DNA of 64,000 nt from NCBI GenBank assembly GCA_008933995.1, contig WARS01000032.1, positions 5,627,133 to 5,691,132 on the forward strand, read 5' to 3'. This stretch comes from Datnioides undecimradiatus. Lineage: Eukaryota; Chordata; Actinopteri; Lobotiformes; Datnioididae. The notes below the pieces were generated by a model, which worked only from the letters and a program-made list of their open reading frames with translations, was not told where the DNA came from and ran no database searches. Positions 25,129 to 38,072 of the stretch are shown here, piece by piece; position 1 is the stretch's first letter, and every line of letters starts with the position of its first letter. The position numbers and the translations under genes were made by a program.

Positions 25129-27203
25129 AGACAAAATCCCACTCTCACAGTGAAAAAGGAGACATGGCCGAGGACTTGCAGGGAAAATGACATTAAAAGA
25201 TAAATGATAAATTGGTAAGAGGGAGAAAAGGCACGGAAATGAAATCAGAAACTGCACTGTGTCATTTGGCAAGCTTCCATATGCTACATTCCTTCATTTA
25301 TTTGGGGCACTGGGACATCATGAGTAGATTTTCAGTAATTGAAGTTTTTAGAAAGGTGTCGTATGCTCATATTTTATAACACTGACACACTTTGGAGTGG
25401 TTGTAATAGCTTGTTCTATGGACCAGGTCGACCACCAATTAGAGACAAAAATGGACATTTTGGGAAATATGTTGATTTGCTTTCTTGCTGAGAGTTCTAA
25501 GAGATGTTTTATACCACGTTCATATCTACACAATAAATAATAAGCTAGCCACTTAGCTTAGCATAGCACAAAAACTGCTAGAGTGAGTCTTAGTGAACTT
25601 TAGAGGAACTGTTATGAGGATTTGGATACTGTCTTGACAGATCCAGGCTCTTTTTCAGTTTTGCTAAGAGGCGGTAGTATCATTGTTACTGCACAGACAT
25701 GAGAGTAGTATCCTCATTCTGCTCGCATGAAGGAAGAAAATGAGCACATTTCCCAAATTTTAACCCTTCCATTAACATGGCCCTGTGAAGTCATGTGTAT
25801 TCAACATTTCTCCCAAAAATGCATTTTTAAGTGCATTTATTTCTTATGAAAAAGCCTCCAAAGCTGATTTTTAAAGTTTTTTTAAATTCAGCCTTGTTTA
25901 CTTCCATGTTTACTAACTCACAGGCTTCCTCTTCCCTGCCTATGCTGGTGCTTTGCTGTATATCTTTGCATGCTACCACCGTCTGCCGACCAGGGAAATC
26001 GTGTGTCAACACCGGTAGGATGCATGTGTGCATGTTTGTCCTTGCGTGCGTACACAGGATAACAAAATGGAAAAACACTCAGAGAAAAAAAAACACATTA
26101 AAACTCCACAGGGAACTTTTAAATTCAACTGATTTGCCCCACTCATTTAGATCTTTTAACTCTTGCAGGACTGCCTTGGAGGTAGTTTTATTTTGGATGA
26201 AGTAAAGTAGAAAAGTTTGGAAAACTCTTAGCATTCAAGATTAAATTAGCGTTCACTTTAAACCATCCACTGGCCAAACAGACACTCAGACGCCACTCAG
26301 TCTATTGCTGTGCATGAACTCAATATCTCGCTGCCAGTGATGATACATGTAGATAGGATACATTAGGATATACAGTATAAAATATATCAGTACTGATCTT
26401 AATATTGTCTAGTAGTATGTTCGATATGCACTTGGTGGTTGGTGAACAGCTGCACATGTAGTTAATTCACTGAAGGAAAAACAAATGTGAACATTCATGA
26501 GACAGAGGACAATTTGAAATGGTATTAGATTTATCAGAGCCTGGAGCCAGGAACCAGCTGCTCGCTTGACATTCAGTAGTATTTATTAATCTTTTAATGG
26601 TATGAATAGTGTACTTTAAACACGTTCTGAGACTGTGATGCATCAAAAAAAACTTTTTTGATGCCCCAATCCAGTCGACTTGCTACCTGACTGCACTTCC
26701 CTTTAGATTTTTACTATTTTCACTCTCATTCATTCATTGACTGTTACCTGTTTGCACATACATTGTTTGATGATGAAATTCATGTTTTGACCTTTTCATT
26801 ATGAGCATTTTGGAATAATTGTTTGTCTCATTTCCTGTTGTACTCGTTTCTTCCAGATGATGGCGGTATAGATCTTTATTTAAACTTATTTATTTGTTAT
26901 ACCAGATTGTATTTGTTGCCTGCCATTATTGTTGATTGCCCTTTGATATATTGTAAAATAACCAGTAAAACCCTTTCTTTTATTTATGCTTTATCTAGTT
27001 TGTTTTATCCACAATTGTTTTACTCATTTCTGTACAGATTGTGTTCATCAGTCCAAATAAACTCTTGAGTTTGGTCATTTGAAAAGTAATAGTTGCAATA
27101 CAAAAACAGTATGTATGAGATTTATTGTGTTTTCCATCATGTTTTCTCCATTGTCCTTTTAACTGTGCTTAACTTCCACACATCTGACACTTTAATAAAT
27201 AAA
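25129..27203 (+). other. mau2: mau2 3' UTR and downstream spacer
   Basis: There is no further coding exon after the mau2 stop. AATAAA signals occur at 25532-25537, 27056-27061 and, overlapping, at 27194-27203. The last pair is the best candidate for a distal end and the first for a short form. A fish-type interspersed repeat lies at about 25437-25600. Confidence 0.45.
25437..25600. repeat. Diverged interspersed repeat common in percomorph genomes
   Basis: The stretch starts with GGACATTTTGGGAAATATG and goes on to a GCTTTCTTGCTGAGAGTT block and a TTAGCTTAGCATAGCA block. I recognise this order of blocks from a short repeat that is very frequent in spiny-rayed fish. The copy is degraded and I cannot define its ends or name its family without a repeat library. 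Confidence 0.55.
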
Positions 27204-27929
27204 GTTTCAAAAGGAGAACGACTGGAATATCCTAATTTTAATCCTAATTAAAAGCCTTGAAAGTGTGATCGACTGAAAAGAGTGAGGTGAGTGATGGAGA
27301 GGTGCAGATGCTGTGTGTGCTGCTGTGTGACTGGATGTCGCTGACACTGCATGTAAGACAAAACAGAGTTCAACTCTTACCAGATGGCACATTAACTACA
27401 AATGACAAGAGTGAAAGAAGTAAAATGTGTGGTTTGGATAACTAATAGTTTTATTGTGCTCCCTGTGTGCTCCATAAACCTCCAAGAACTGAACCGTTTC
27501 CATTCATTTCCATGCATCAGTTGTCTCTGAGAGCTCTGTACTAAGTCAACGTTTATTGTATTAGGATGTGGAGCAGTAAGTGCACAGCACAGTTCATATC
27601 AAATAATCATTTTGATGGCAGACAGAAATGAATGCAAACCAATAGACTGGAACAATAACATATAGACATCTGAAACTTAATAGCATTCATTTCAAAATGG
27701 TCACCAAAAATGTCATGTGATCATGATATACAATATATTTGAAGCAGAGAAACTTTACTGCAGTAGTCCCTCAAGGCCAAACTTAGGACTCTTAAGATGA
27801 AATCCAGTAAAATGTAATCATTTGCTGCTAATTAACAATCACGCGCCTGACAGAATGCAACTGCTGGGTGTTTTGTTATGTATATATAATAATAATATAA
27901 CAATGATGGCAGCATACTATTTATGCTTG

Positions 27930-28260
27930 AGATTGCTCTGCTGGATATCCTCAGCTTGTCACCACAGGTGGTTGGCCCTTTTGGAGACCTCAGACTCTGG
28001 AGCACTCTGATATATGCAGGCTGAAGTGTTTTTTAAATCTCTTCTTAAAACTTTATTTTGTAAGAGAATGTTAATAAGTATTTTAAATAATGCTGGGTTT
28101 TATCACCCCCACTCTTGCCTTTTGATATTTTTCACTTGTTTTATCCTCTCTGTGTTGTTTTGGTTATTGTTTGCAATAATCTGTTGCTTTTTTCCTGTAA
28201 AGCACTTTGTGACATTGTTATAGATGAGCTTTGTAAAGATGTTTATCATTTTCATTGTTT
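27930..28260 (+). mobile_element. Degraded 3' end of a non-LTR retrotransposon (L2/CR1-like)
   Basis: The plus-strand translation near 28024 contains VFFKSLLKTLF. This resembles the conserved ending of many fish LINE reverse-transcriptase ORFs, which read like FKSLLKTHLF. It is followed by a T-rich tail with CTGTAAAGCACTTTGTGACA, the familiar end of such elements. The upstream frame is broken by stops, so this is a dead, 5'-truncated fragment. The exact clade is uncertain. Confidence 0.6.
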
Positions 28261-29938
28261 TTGATGATACTGTATACATGCTGTATGTATTTTGTTTCAG
28301 ATTATATCCAGTGCCATGAAACTGACAGATTCTTCCAAGCTCTGACGAAATTAAAGTCCAGCTGACTGTGGTTTAAGTGAAAGTACAAGGAAAACGCTGA
28401 GCAGCCAGCTGGGGCGATGATGTTGTGTTTTTAACAATATATCTAAGTCTCAATGTCCTGACTGAAAGACAAAAAGACACCATAACACAAAAGGGCTAAT
28501 GGACAGTATTATAGATCACTCAGGATCATCTATATGTCTTGGTTACTTGCCTTCAGTGGTGGGGCTGTGATGATCCCACAGACTCTTCAGAGAGCCCTGC
28601 CGCCATAGAAGACAGGAGGACACAAATGATAGCCACTCTTATACCATTAGAAATACATTGATTACATTTAACTACACTAGTGTCATCCATTACAATTGTT
28701 GTACAAACAGCAGTTGAACACACTTCAGAATTTGTCTGGAAGCTCTTTACAAGTTAACTTTACAAGTTCAAAGAAATTATTACTTTCAACTTGACTGACG
28801 TATTAAAACAATCACCTGCTATATTATTGATTACTTGCTAGATTACTCATTACCTGCTATATTTGCTGAATCCGAATATTCTGTGTCATTACGCTTAATT
28901 TACTTCATATCCCAACTTTTTGCTCTGCATTAACATATATAAATTGTAATGTTGTTTGTCAGATATCTGTCAGATTACTGCAGGAGGCTACACTTTATGA
29001 AAACTACTGAAAACTACTTTATATGCGCACTCTCTACTGCAATGACAACTAATCAGACGCCATTTAAGATCGATTAGGGAGAAAAAAAATAATTGCTGTA
29101 ATATAAAAAAGTAAACACACGGCTGTATGTTCACTGAAATTGTTAGTTGTCTTGATTCAGATTCGAAAGACATCTTATTGTGAAATTTCAGACACAATCG
29201 TCTGTATGTTTCACGTGTGAACATCAGGTTCTGCAGCCCATCGGTATTCAATGGAGACCCCCTCCGAGAGCTCATCTGCATATTTTTATACAAATATAAA
29301 AATAATTAAACACAATCCCGTTGTGTTGTAATATCCTTCCCTAATGTCTTATTCCAACATGTCCGCTGCTGTCGGGAGATCAGGTTAGTGAGAAGTGAAA
29401 ACTTTTGGGACGCTCTAGGTGTCTTGGACGCAGCTGAAAGGAGCCATTTCCTGCCAAATAGTGAGCCCGTCTAATCGTGACTGCAGCAGCTACTTCCTGC
29501 ATTGTTACAGTACTTAATGGGGATTAAGTTGAAGCTGTCATGTTGTAACTGGCGGCCATTAGGCCTGCTCCACGCGGAGAACGAGAAAGAGGAGAGAGGA
29601 TGACCTTCTCCCTTTTTGATTTCAGAGCTGATCTCTTCACCTGGACAGGACCTCTCTCATTCACTGTTTCTGTCCTGTCAGCATTTGTACAATCTGGAGC
29701 ATTTAAAATGCCTCACCCCATCATTGCTGTGTGATAGTCATGAAAATGAGCAAACAGAATATTGACCATTTTAATTAGATTAGGTGGGCTACAGGACCAC
29801 CTGACAACATTAGGTACTTTAATACATTGCTAAACTCAGCATCAGCAACTACCATATATTTAAAAGGAAGACTATGACCCAGTTTTGTGTCCTCCCATGT
29901 ATTATCATGTATTACCATATCAACTATAGGTAGTAGTA

Positions 29939-29948
29939 CACACACACA

Positions 29949-29983
<35 letters not shown>
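29939..29983. repeat. (CA)n microsatellite
   Basis: About twenty CA units with one GA interruption near the left end. Confidence 0.95.
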
Positions 29984-29986
<3 letters not shown>

Positions 29987-30049
29987 ATGTATTCAATCTT
30001 TGTTAGAATCATGTTTCTAGCCCTACTTTTAGTGTAGCTCTAGGAATAG

Positions 30050-30500
30050 CAGTGTTGTTCCATAATTTTGGCATTTCATATACCTCAACAACTATTGGAT
30101 GATGACCATGACATTTTGTATAAACCCTCAGGGTACCCAGAAGATGAGTCCCTTTGACTTTGGTGATTTCCTCACTTGTGCTCCAGCGCCAGACTAACAT
30201 CTCTGTGTTTGAGTGGGATGTCTTCATTGTCAGATGATGATCGGATGATTTTGATGGAGCTCCCTAAAATATGATGCAGGCTTTCTTGTTCGCTAGAGGA
30301 TAGAGCCTATTGACTTCCTCTGACTTTTTATCTTCTGCCACCAACAATTTGAACTTGTCATTTATGCATTTAAGTATCCTGCATCCACAACACCTCAACC
30401 AAAACTGTCGCACAGACATTTCTCTTCCCTAGAGGATGAACCAAAATGATTTTATTGCCATGCAATTTGGTTTCAAAAGGTACTTTTTTGTGAACTTCAG
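30050..30500. repeat. Diverged interspersed repeat
   Basis: The stretch contains CTCAACAACTATTGGATGAT, then CATGACATTTTGTATA, GGTGATTTCCTCA and CCAGCGCCA blocks. A further TTGCCATGCAATTTGGTTTC block follows near 30.46 kb. This order resembles a repeat that is widespread in teleosts, possibly two nested or tandem partial copies. Family and borders are uncertain. Confidence 0.5.
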
Positions 30501-32559
30501 TGATCTCCTAACCTTTTATATTTTCGTTCAACATGTTTCAGCATGTTCAGCCTCATCAGGGTCAGAAGGCCAGAAACTCCCCATGATATAAATCTTTTAA
30601 TAAAGTTATTAATGACTGAGGTAACATCTGTTTATCCCTGCCTCTACAGGAACAGTGACAATATTTACAGAAATAGACATCATTATGTATAAACTCAAGA
30701 GTGTTTGTTTGTAATTTTTTTTTCTCTAATTTTTGCTTTGGGCAGGATAATTATGAGAAGATGGCCCCTTGGTGCAGATTTGATTGCATTTATATGAGAC
30801 AATCAGTAGCCTCAGGAGACGGAGGGGTAGGATGAGAGTAGGGAAACAATCAGACCTGATGACGCAGCATCATCCAGAGAGAGCTTTTTTGTCATTTAAA
30901 GAACAGCAGGATAATGCTGACAAAGCACTCAAACACCCCACCCCCCACCTGTTAGAGAACAGCAGCCCCTACCCACTTCAGTCTTTATGGACGACTGTTT
31001 CTCTTAGATCACAGTATTTCAAACACACACATATGTGCGTGTGTTTTTATGTGTGTATGTGCTTTTATATTGGTGTTTGTGGATGACAGAGGATTAGTTC
31101 AGTTCACAGAGATGCTTTGAAGGTCTTATGATGAAAGAGGCAGCCAGCTGGATCCTTTATGGAAGTGATATTGCAACTTCTGAGGTAGTAACCCTGCCAT
31201 GTGTGCTTTGGACACGCATGTATAGATCTGACTGTAACTGTAAGCCTGGCTGATGGGTCATTTATGCAAACCGTCTCTTAATCCTTACTGTAAAGTGAGA
31301 CATAAACATTGTATGTTGTTAGGACCCTACATTCAGAGTTGCAAGGTTGATGATGGAGACCCACAGAAATTGTGATTCAGGTGTTAACGGAGGGTGGTTG
31401 TTGGAACATGACCTATTTTGTGAGTTAAAGTGGGAATTACAGAGCTCAGATTGATGATTTGGATTTCTATGTGGGCTCATTGAGTCAATTGTGCTGCTGG
31501 TGTAGGTCCTTAAGAGACATGGGGTAATTATGTGATGCTGAGGTAGGGATAAGGATCCCGGCGTGATGCTGATGCAGTTCCCTGCTGAGAGCCTGGAGGT
31601 AAACATGAAGCTGAGGTTGCTGGTGTGAGACCAAAGTCTGACTTTGGTGAATGGTATGACGCTGCAGTGTAATGCAGTATATATGCACTACACTGCATAT
31701 GTATATGATACAGTAGCTTTAGTGATGCATGTTGTGTAGTTACTGGAGTTACTGAAATTGCAGGTGAGCCCTTAGTAACCCCAAATTTCCTACCCTCAGT
31801 GTATTCACTCAAAGTGTCCATCTAGTACAATGCAAACAGAAGACTGTACATGCAAGTGTACTGTGTGTTTATTAGCAGTGGAAATTAAACACAACTTTAA
31901 CTTGGAACGCGTACATTGTAAGCACCATATATACAAAATAGTTACGATTTTGAAACCAGATTTAGACATAAGGCACTTCTACAAGGCGGTGTTACAGCAT
32001 TATGGAATAATAAAGGACCCACATTAGCCAATATTGTACTTTGGTGGTGCAAATTCCCTAACAAATTTGCAGTTAATTAAATGACTGAAAACCAATTAAC
32101 ATGCGGTAAACTGGGGACTTTTGAGGGTCTCCTTGGGGCAATTGAATGGATTGCCACCTATGCCCAGTTGGCAAACCACTCTGCTGCCTGGCTGCTTTGC
32201 ACATTTTAGCGCTCTTAGCGCTGCATGCTCTGCCCACTGTTTACTATGCAAAATGTTACTGTTCTATATCTGACATGTTTTCTATTGTCGTGTGTTGTGT
32301 TTTCGGTTTTACCAGATCCAGTGTGCTTATCACACAGGCAGTATTGGGATTTTGAGTCCTGGCCTGGGGTTGCTGGGTTAGGTCTCTGATGTACGTTTGG
32401 AGGCAATTAAGATGCTGTTGGGCATTCTAGAGTAAGTTTGTGATGCTTTCAATTATGACACGTCATTTATAACATGGTGTGTTTTTGTGTCTATGTGTGT
32501 ATGTAAGTGAGTGTGTGTTGGAGGGGGAACTCTTGACTTGTTGGCACAGTCATGGGTCA

Positions 32560-33146
32560 ACTAGAGGAGCCCGGGGCCCCTGACGTGGTCGTCCCGCTCT
32601 GGCCCTTGGTGGTCAGTGGCTTACATGATGTGATCCGGTCGCCCTGGTATGCCGAGGTGCGCATGCCCACTAAGAGGACGCAGCGGCTCCATGTGTGTTG
32701 AGGCGCATTATTTGGCAACAGACGCGGCAGTGGGGAGGGCCGAAAAAAAGAGGATATCCCCTGGATTTCTAAAAAGCAACGATTTATCGAGGTTAACTGC
32801 AGATTAAACATTCCCCGGTCGACCATCGGCGAAGAACGGGCAACAAAGCGACCGAGTAAGTTGACTGAGGTGAAGCTGAAGTTTTTTAGTGAGTGGATCG
32901 AGGGGAGCCTTTTATTCGGAGTCGTCGAGAGGAGCCAGGTTTTCCTCCACCTATCTGTGACGATAAAGAAGCTGATGGGCTGTTGAAAAGTAACACTTCT
33001 CCGCAGAGCCAAAGGTTGAGCACTGGGGAGGGGAGAGGGGGGGCTCGCTCAGCCAAAATATATCTTATTTTACGTTTTCTTGCGCGTGCCGGCTTGTAAC
33101 CATGATCCCAGGACTTGATTGTGTGCGGTAGGAGTCGTTAAATGAG
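32560..33146 (+). promoter_or_regulatory. gatad2a: Candidate gatad2a promoter and 5' non-coding exon
   Basis: This is the most CpG-rich stretch between mau2 and the gatad2a coding exons. A good donor (ATGAG|GTAAGG) lies at 33146/33147 and another (GCAG|GTAAAC) near 33.26 kb. The first coding exon begins with a splice acceptor and a start codon only four bases into it, so an upstream untranslated exon must exist. This region is the natural place, which makes the first intron about 8.7 kb. The exact start site is not visible. Confidence 0.45.
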
Positions 33147-33890
33147 GTAAGGATTATAACGTCTCATCGCCAGCGGCTCTTCGGCGGCAAGCTCAGTCCG
33201 TGGGCCGGTCGATGAAATTTATGAGTTCCGACTCGGTTTTTTAGCTGTGGAGGGGGACACGCAGGTAAACAGTCCCGGTGAGGCTCACACAATCTCACTT
33301 TTAGGGCAGTGGGATGAAAGTTTGTGGCCCCTTTTTAGCTGCTGGTTGTCCCGCAGCGGGGGTAGAGCCAGGTCAACGATTCGGGCTCGGTTCTGGTCCC
33401 GTGGGTCATGATGGTGAGCGTCTGCCCGGCTCCAGGACTTTTACCACTTTGGCACGAGGACCCCTGGGCTGCCGTTGGTGGTCGGACGTGAGCCGCGTTT
33501 ATCCGAGCTAAAAGTGGCTTCGTGTTTTTGTTTGTGCGATGTTAGCTAATGTTAGCTCGCTAACTAATAACACGCTCACCCTCCTCTGAGGCAGTGTCAA
33601 TAATGAAAAAGCCGGCTAGTTGCACATGTAGTGTGGGCTGGGTTTAGTTGTTAAAGGGCTGAGTTTGGTTTGGGTGGTGTACTGGGTGGTGTAACGTTAA
33701 TGGTGGACGCCGCTGCCCGCTTTAAGCCCCTTGGCACCAGTGTTGGTTCTGCTATCTGGTAGCTAATCTTCCTACTTCTCTCTGTGACAACCGTAGTCTT
33801 CCTCCTCTTAAAGCTGAACACACACACACTCTGACACACACCGCACACACTCCCTCTCTGTCTCTTCCTCTCACCCAGACAGGCACGCTT

Positions 33891-33920
33891 GCACACACAC
33901 ACACACGCGCGCGCGCGCTT

Positions 33921-33960
<40 letters not shown>
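33891..33960. repeat. Compound (CA)n(CG)n(CA)n tract
   Basis: Alternating purine-pyrimidine DNA runs CACACA into CGCGCGCGCG and back to a long CACACA stretch with only a TT break. It lies near the start of the gatad2a first intron. Confidence 0.95.
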
Positions 33961-36900
33961 ACATTACCAGCCAGCACAACCATGCGAGTTTGCAGCGCTT
34001 CGGAACAAGGACTCAGGATTTCTGCCATCAAACCAAAATATAATATTTCTATTGTCTTCTTATCTCGTGGACTTAAAACCGCTTTGATATTTGATGATCG
34101 AACATGAATGAAACTGCTGATGGTATGTTGACATATGCTGACATCTGTTGGGAAGCCACTGACTGTCGCTATTTGTGATAGTTAGAGACTTTTAAAGCTT
34201 AATTGCATTCCGATAAAATACTGGATAGGATTGAGATTTACTAAGGTCTTATTACATAATGTTCGTTCTGTAATTAGACACGTAAATCAGCTGCTTTCTC
34301 TGTAACAATCATAATCTGGTTTGCAGATTTCAATTTAAGTCTGCTCATAATCAGTGAACACAGGAATAGATTAATCGTCACATGTATTTCTACTGGTTTT
34401 TACTGGTTATCGGTTTGTATTGTCATAGGATGGATGATTTGAGAGATTATAGCAGGGACTGCGGCTAATGATTATGTTAATTTTTCCTTCAGTTGATTAT
34501 TTTTTTGATTAATAGTTTGGTTTATGAAATGATGGCAAATTGTGATTCATCCTAATCTAAGTTACATCTTTAAAATGTGAAACATTACTTAAACAGGTGA
34601 TTCATTATCAAATTTTTTGCTGGCCCCTTTTCTGTCAATCAACCTAATTGTTGCAGCTTTTGTCAGATATATTTAAGATCCCTGCTAGTCATATTGCTTC
34701 ATAAAATCAGGTAGTGCGCATGTCATGTAGCCTGGGGGATGGTTTGGTGGTAAAGTAAGCTGCTGTTTGGAGACTTTATTTGCTCTTTGTGGAGACCAGG
34801 AATGAACACTGAGCTGTTCATGTGAACAAAGTCTTTGTAATGTGTTATTTGCATGTTAACAATCTGTTACATTGTTTATGAACTGTCACTGTGAGCAAAA
34901 TACAGGTTACCTTCAGTGAAGGGGTTGTCTAACACTGGTCAGAATGCTTTGCTTTGACTGCAGAGCCACCTGTAATGACAGACAGTGTTCAGTGTGTATG
35001 TCCACAGCACTTGTTCTCCTGTCCACCCCAGACTGCCTGCATCCATAGAATTAAAATTACACTTTAAGCTGCTGCACATGACTGCAAGGGTCACAGGGCA
35101 GCTGTTTGGTCAAGCCCCCATGACTACATCAAATATATTGGCAGCAGTTTGCTCCCTAATTGCCTTTTTTCTGCCTGTTTTGTGCAGACAGTGGTGTTAG
35201 TGGCTCCATAAGCACTAGCTTGTTAAGAGCTGAAGTTATTTAAAAGCCAATGACCCACATAGGTTTGGCTTTGGCCATTACCAGCTTAAGCTCAATTGTT
35301 CAATTATACCAACTTAGATTTAATTCTGTTATTGTGATCAGGCCATGAAAGTTTTGATTCTAGCTGGTACTCGGAGAACCGCCGTTGCTATCTCCTGTTA
35401 TTCTGACAGATGCACCCAGATAATTGATAAGAATATTTTGCTGCTGCAGCTGTTTTCACCGGGTAGTGTGGCTGCGTGGCTGCACAGTGATCTGAAAAAC
35501 CCTGTGCAGTGTAGAAATATGTTTTCACAGTTTAAAGGTCTGTCAGTGGGTAAATAAAATGCTGAACACGTACTGTACATGCAGCCAGACGGTTGAGAGT
35601 GTAAGTCTGCCAGTCTGAATGAAGGGTGATTGAGTGACTGATGGTTGACATGAACCATGAGTGACTAGATAAATAACTGCCTCGCGGCAGAAAAGAAGAC
35701 AGGTGTAGATAAAGTGTAGATTCTGGCAAGTGGGACCCTGATAGTGGTAGCAACCTGACACCATATTAAAGTATGTGTATTTTGCACTGATGAAAGCTTC
35801 ACTTGCCAAGAGTTAAGTACCTGCAAAGTGATAATATGGTATCCATCACTGTGATGTAATTATACTGCAAATGTTTATGTGAGGACTGAGTTTAATTAGA
35901 TAAACACTTGTATAAAAAAACAGCACTATAAAGTAGTTTACTAAATAAAGCAATAAGGAGATATACACCTCGAACTTGGATCAGACATGGTTTGAGCTGC
36001 AGTGACACTCCACATTATAATCCACAGTAAACATGCTCTTTGGACTTCTGTTGGTTAAGAAATCTTACATGTGAAGGGGCAAATGAACTCTTAACTAATT
36101 GTTATATCACTATCATAAGCTTGGTGGTCATTTTGTGAATGTAGCCAGATTAATAAGCATGTACACGCAGACACAAGATGTAATGCAAATAAGGATTTCT
36201 GATTATTGTTATCCCCAAAACAAAAGCATACCCCATCAGAATACACATTTATGACTGTATGATCGAGGACCTCTTGTACATGCAATAATTACCAATTTTT
36301 TATAAACCTACTTAATTGGCTGCTCTGTTTTATAGTGCCATTGACTGCTGACTCCTCACGTCCTCCTAAGCGTCTGGTAGGGGCCACAGGTGATTAGCCA
36401 CTGCTTCAGTATGGAGTCTTGTTTCAGCTAGGGACGGCGTATGTGGCGGTCACATTTGTGTTGGTAGATTCTTTTGTTGTTGCACAGCAAGCGCAGCAAT
36501 AAGACTGTATGATTTATATGGACATTGTGTTTGAGGCTTGTCTACGTATATCCTGTCTACTCTGGTTACACCTTGATAACTTGCATATTGTCTCCCCTTC
36601 ATTCCATGACTCTGATGCATACATGCCGGACACAAAGCCTACACTGCACTCCATGTTCCCCACCAACATGCCCCTAGACATCTCTACTGAGTGCAGTCTT
36701 CCAGCTTTATTTGTCTCTTCACTTTTGCACTTTCCAACAGGAACCTTTTTTATTACAATGCAGCAATAGGTCAAAAGTATTTCATACACTGCAGTTACAT
36801 TTCAAGTGATTCTTGCATACAAATCAACATACCATGTAATTTTATTTATATTAATATGGGATGTTGCAAGATATTATATTTTAACAGTGTGATCCTCAGA

Positions 36901-38024
36901 CTCTAGAGAATGCTTCATCTTTAATATAGTCTGTTTAATCTTTTTCTCTTGATCATCATTAAAACTGTGTAATTGTTGTTGGGGTTTAGTCTTTTTTACA
37001 TGAGTTTTAAAGGGACACGGTGCACTAAGGGAGGCGGGATGTGTCAACAAATTTATAGCAAAATACAAAACGGTGTATGAAAGACTCCCTATATTAAGAG
37101 CTCCATCAGCAAAGGGAATACACCATGAACTTAATGTGACAATTAAAATCTATTTTTTAACATATCTTCCATATCTCCATGACTCTGCTGTACATTGGCA
37201 CAGAAATATCACCCAGTCCTCTGATGGAGGACCTAACGGCATGCTGGGAAATGCACATTTATCATAGAAATGCATAGAAACAGTGATAGAAGTTTGGCTG
37301 CTGTCTAAAAGGATTTGGTCCAACACCACAACACACACTGTACAGTGATGCCTCAACAGTGTCGTTAAATGCTGTTTGAGGATTTCCATCTTATTTAAAT
37401 ATTTATCAGCATAATATTGCGTAGCAAGATGATTCGGATAATTGTACCATGCAGCTTTCATGAGTGCATATGCTTACTGGTTATAAATAGTATAAGGTTA
37501 AATCTGTTTTTTAGCGTCAGTGTTGTGTGTTCACTTTGTGCACGCAGGATGAGAGTGTAAGTCTGTTGAGAGTTTCTTTAAATTTGCGCTCAGAGCTTTT
37601 TGCAGGATGTATGTGATGTGGAGTTCTTCAGTGGGTCAGGATTTGAGCCATAATATGTGTGTTTGTGTGGCAGTGGTGGTTGGGGGGGGGGCTTGATGGA
37701 AATGTGTGTAAACTGCCATGGAGATGAAATGTGAAACCTGTCTGCCATTAAGACCCCTGTTACAAAGATAGGGTCAGTGTCTGTGTCAGGTGGGAGTGTG
37801 GGGTGGTGCCCCCCATGTCTAACTTCTATCCTCTGCATCATTTCACAGCTATATGCATCATAATAGATAACACCCTGTCCCCCAACACATACATGCATAC
37901 ACACACATCCTCCCTAGCACACACAACCATGCACTCACACACTGTATAATGGCCGTCACTGTGGAAGCCCTGGTGTCTGCTCTAGCACCTGAAGGGTTAA
38001 AACTAGCTTCAGCTTCTCTCGCAG

Positions 38025-38070
<46 letters not shown>
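38025..38070. repeat. (CA)n microsatellite
   Basis: More than twenty CA units in the gatad2a first intron, with a second short CA run just downstream. Confidence 0.95.

Positions 38071-38072
<2 letters not shown>

Larger units (their letters stand above)
27204..32550. other. Spacer between mau2 and gatad2a
   Basis: No gene can be supported here. The stretch contains a LINE 3'-end fragment (27.9-28.26 kb), another diverged repeat (30.05-30.5 kb) and a (CA)n tract at 29.94 kb. A short exon-like piece at 28301-28360 has a TTTCAG acceptor, a brief open frame and an ATTAAA variant signal. The two minus-strand ORFs of about 95 codons near 31.3-31.8 kb overlap each other in different frames and look accidental. 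In human the intronless TSSK6 gene sits between GATAD2A and NDUFA13, not here, and I see no kinase-like ORF in this spacer. Confidence 0.5.

Noticed and set aside
31319-31821. Two overlapping minus-strand ORFs of about 95 codons
   Set aside because: They use different frames of the same DNA, have no splice or poly(A) context, and neither peptide looks conserved.
32557-33012. Minus-strand ORF of 151 codons
   Set aside because: It overlaps the CpG-rich putative gatad2a promoter. Its peptide shows no domain, and long antisense ORFs are expected in GC-rich DNA poor in stop codons.
33651-34031. Minus-strand ORFs across the CA/CG tract
   Set aside because: The peptides are strings of Cys-Val translated from the microsatellite.
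34720-34800. Possible tRNA-derived SINE head (GGTTTGGTGGTAAAG...)
   Set aside because: The A-box-like piece has no matching B box and no tail, so a SINE or tRNA cannot be supported.
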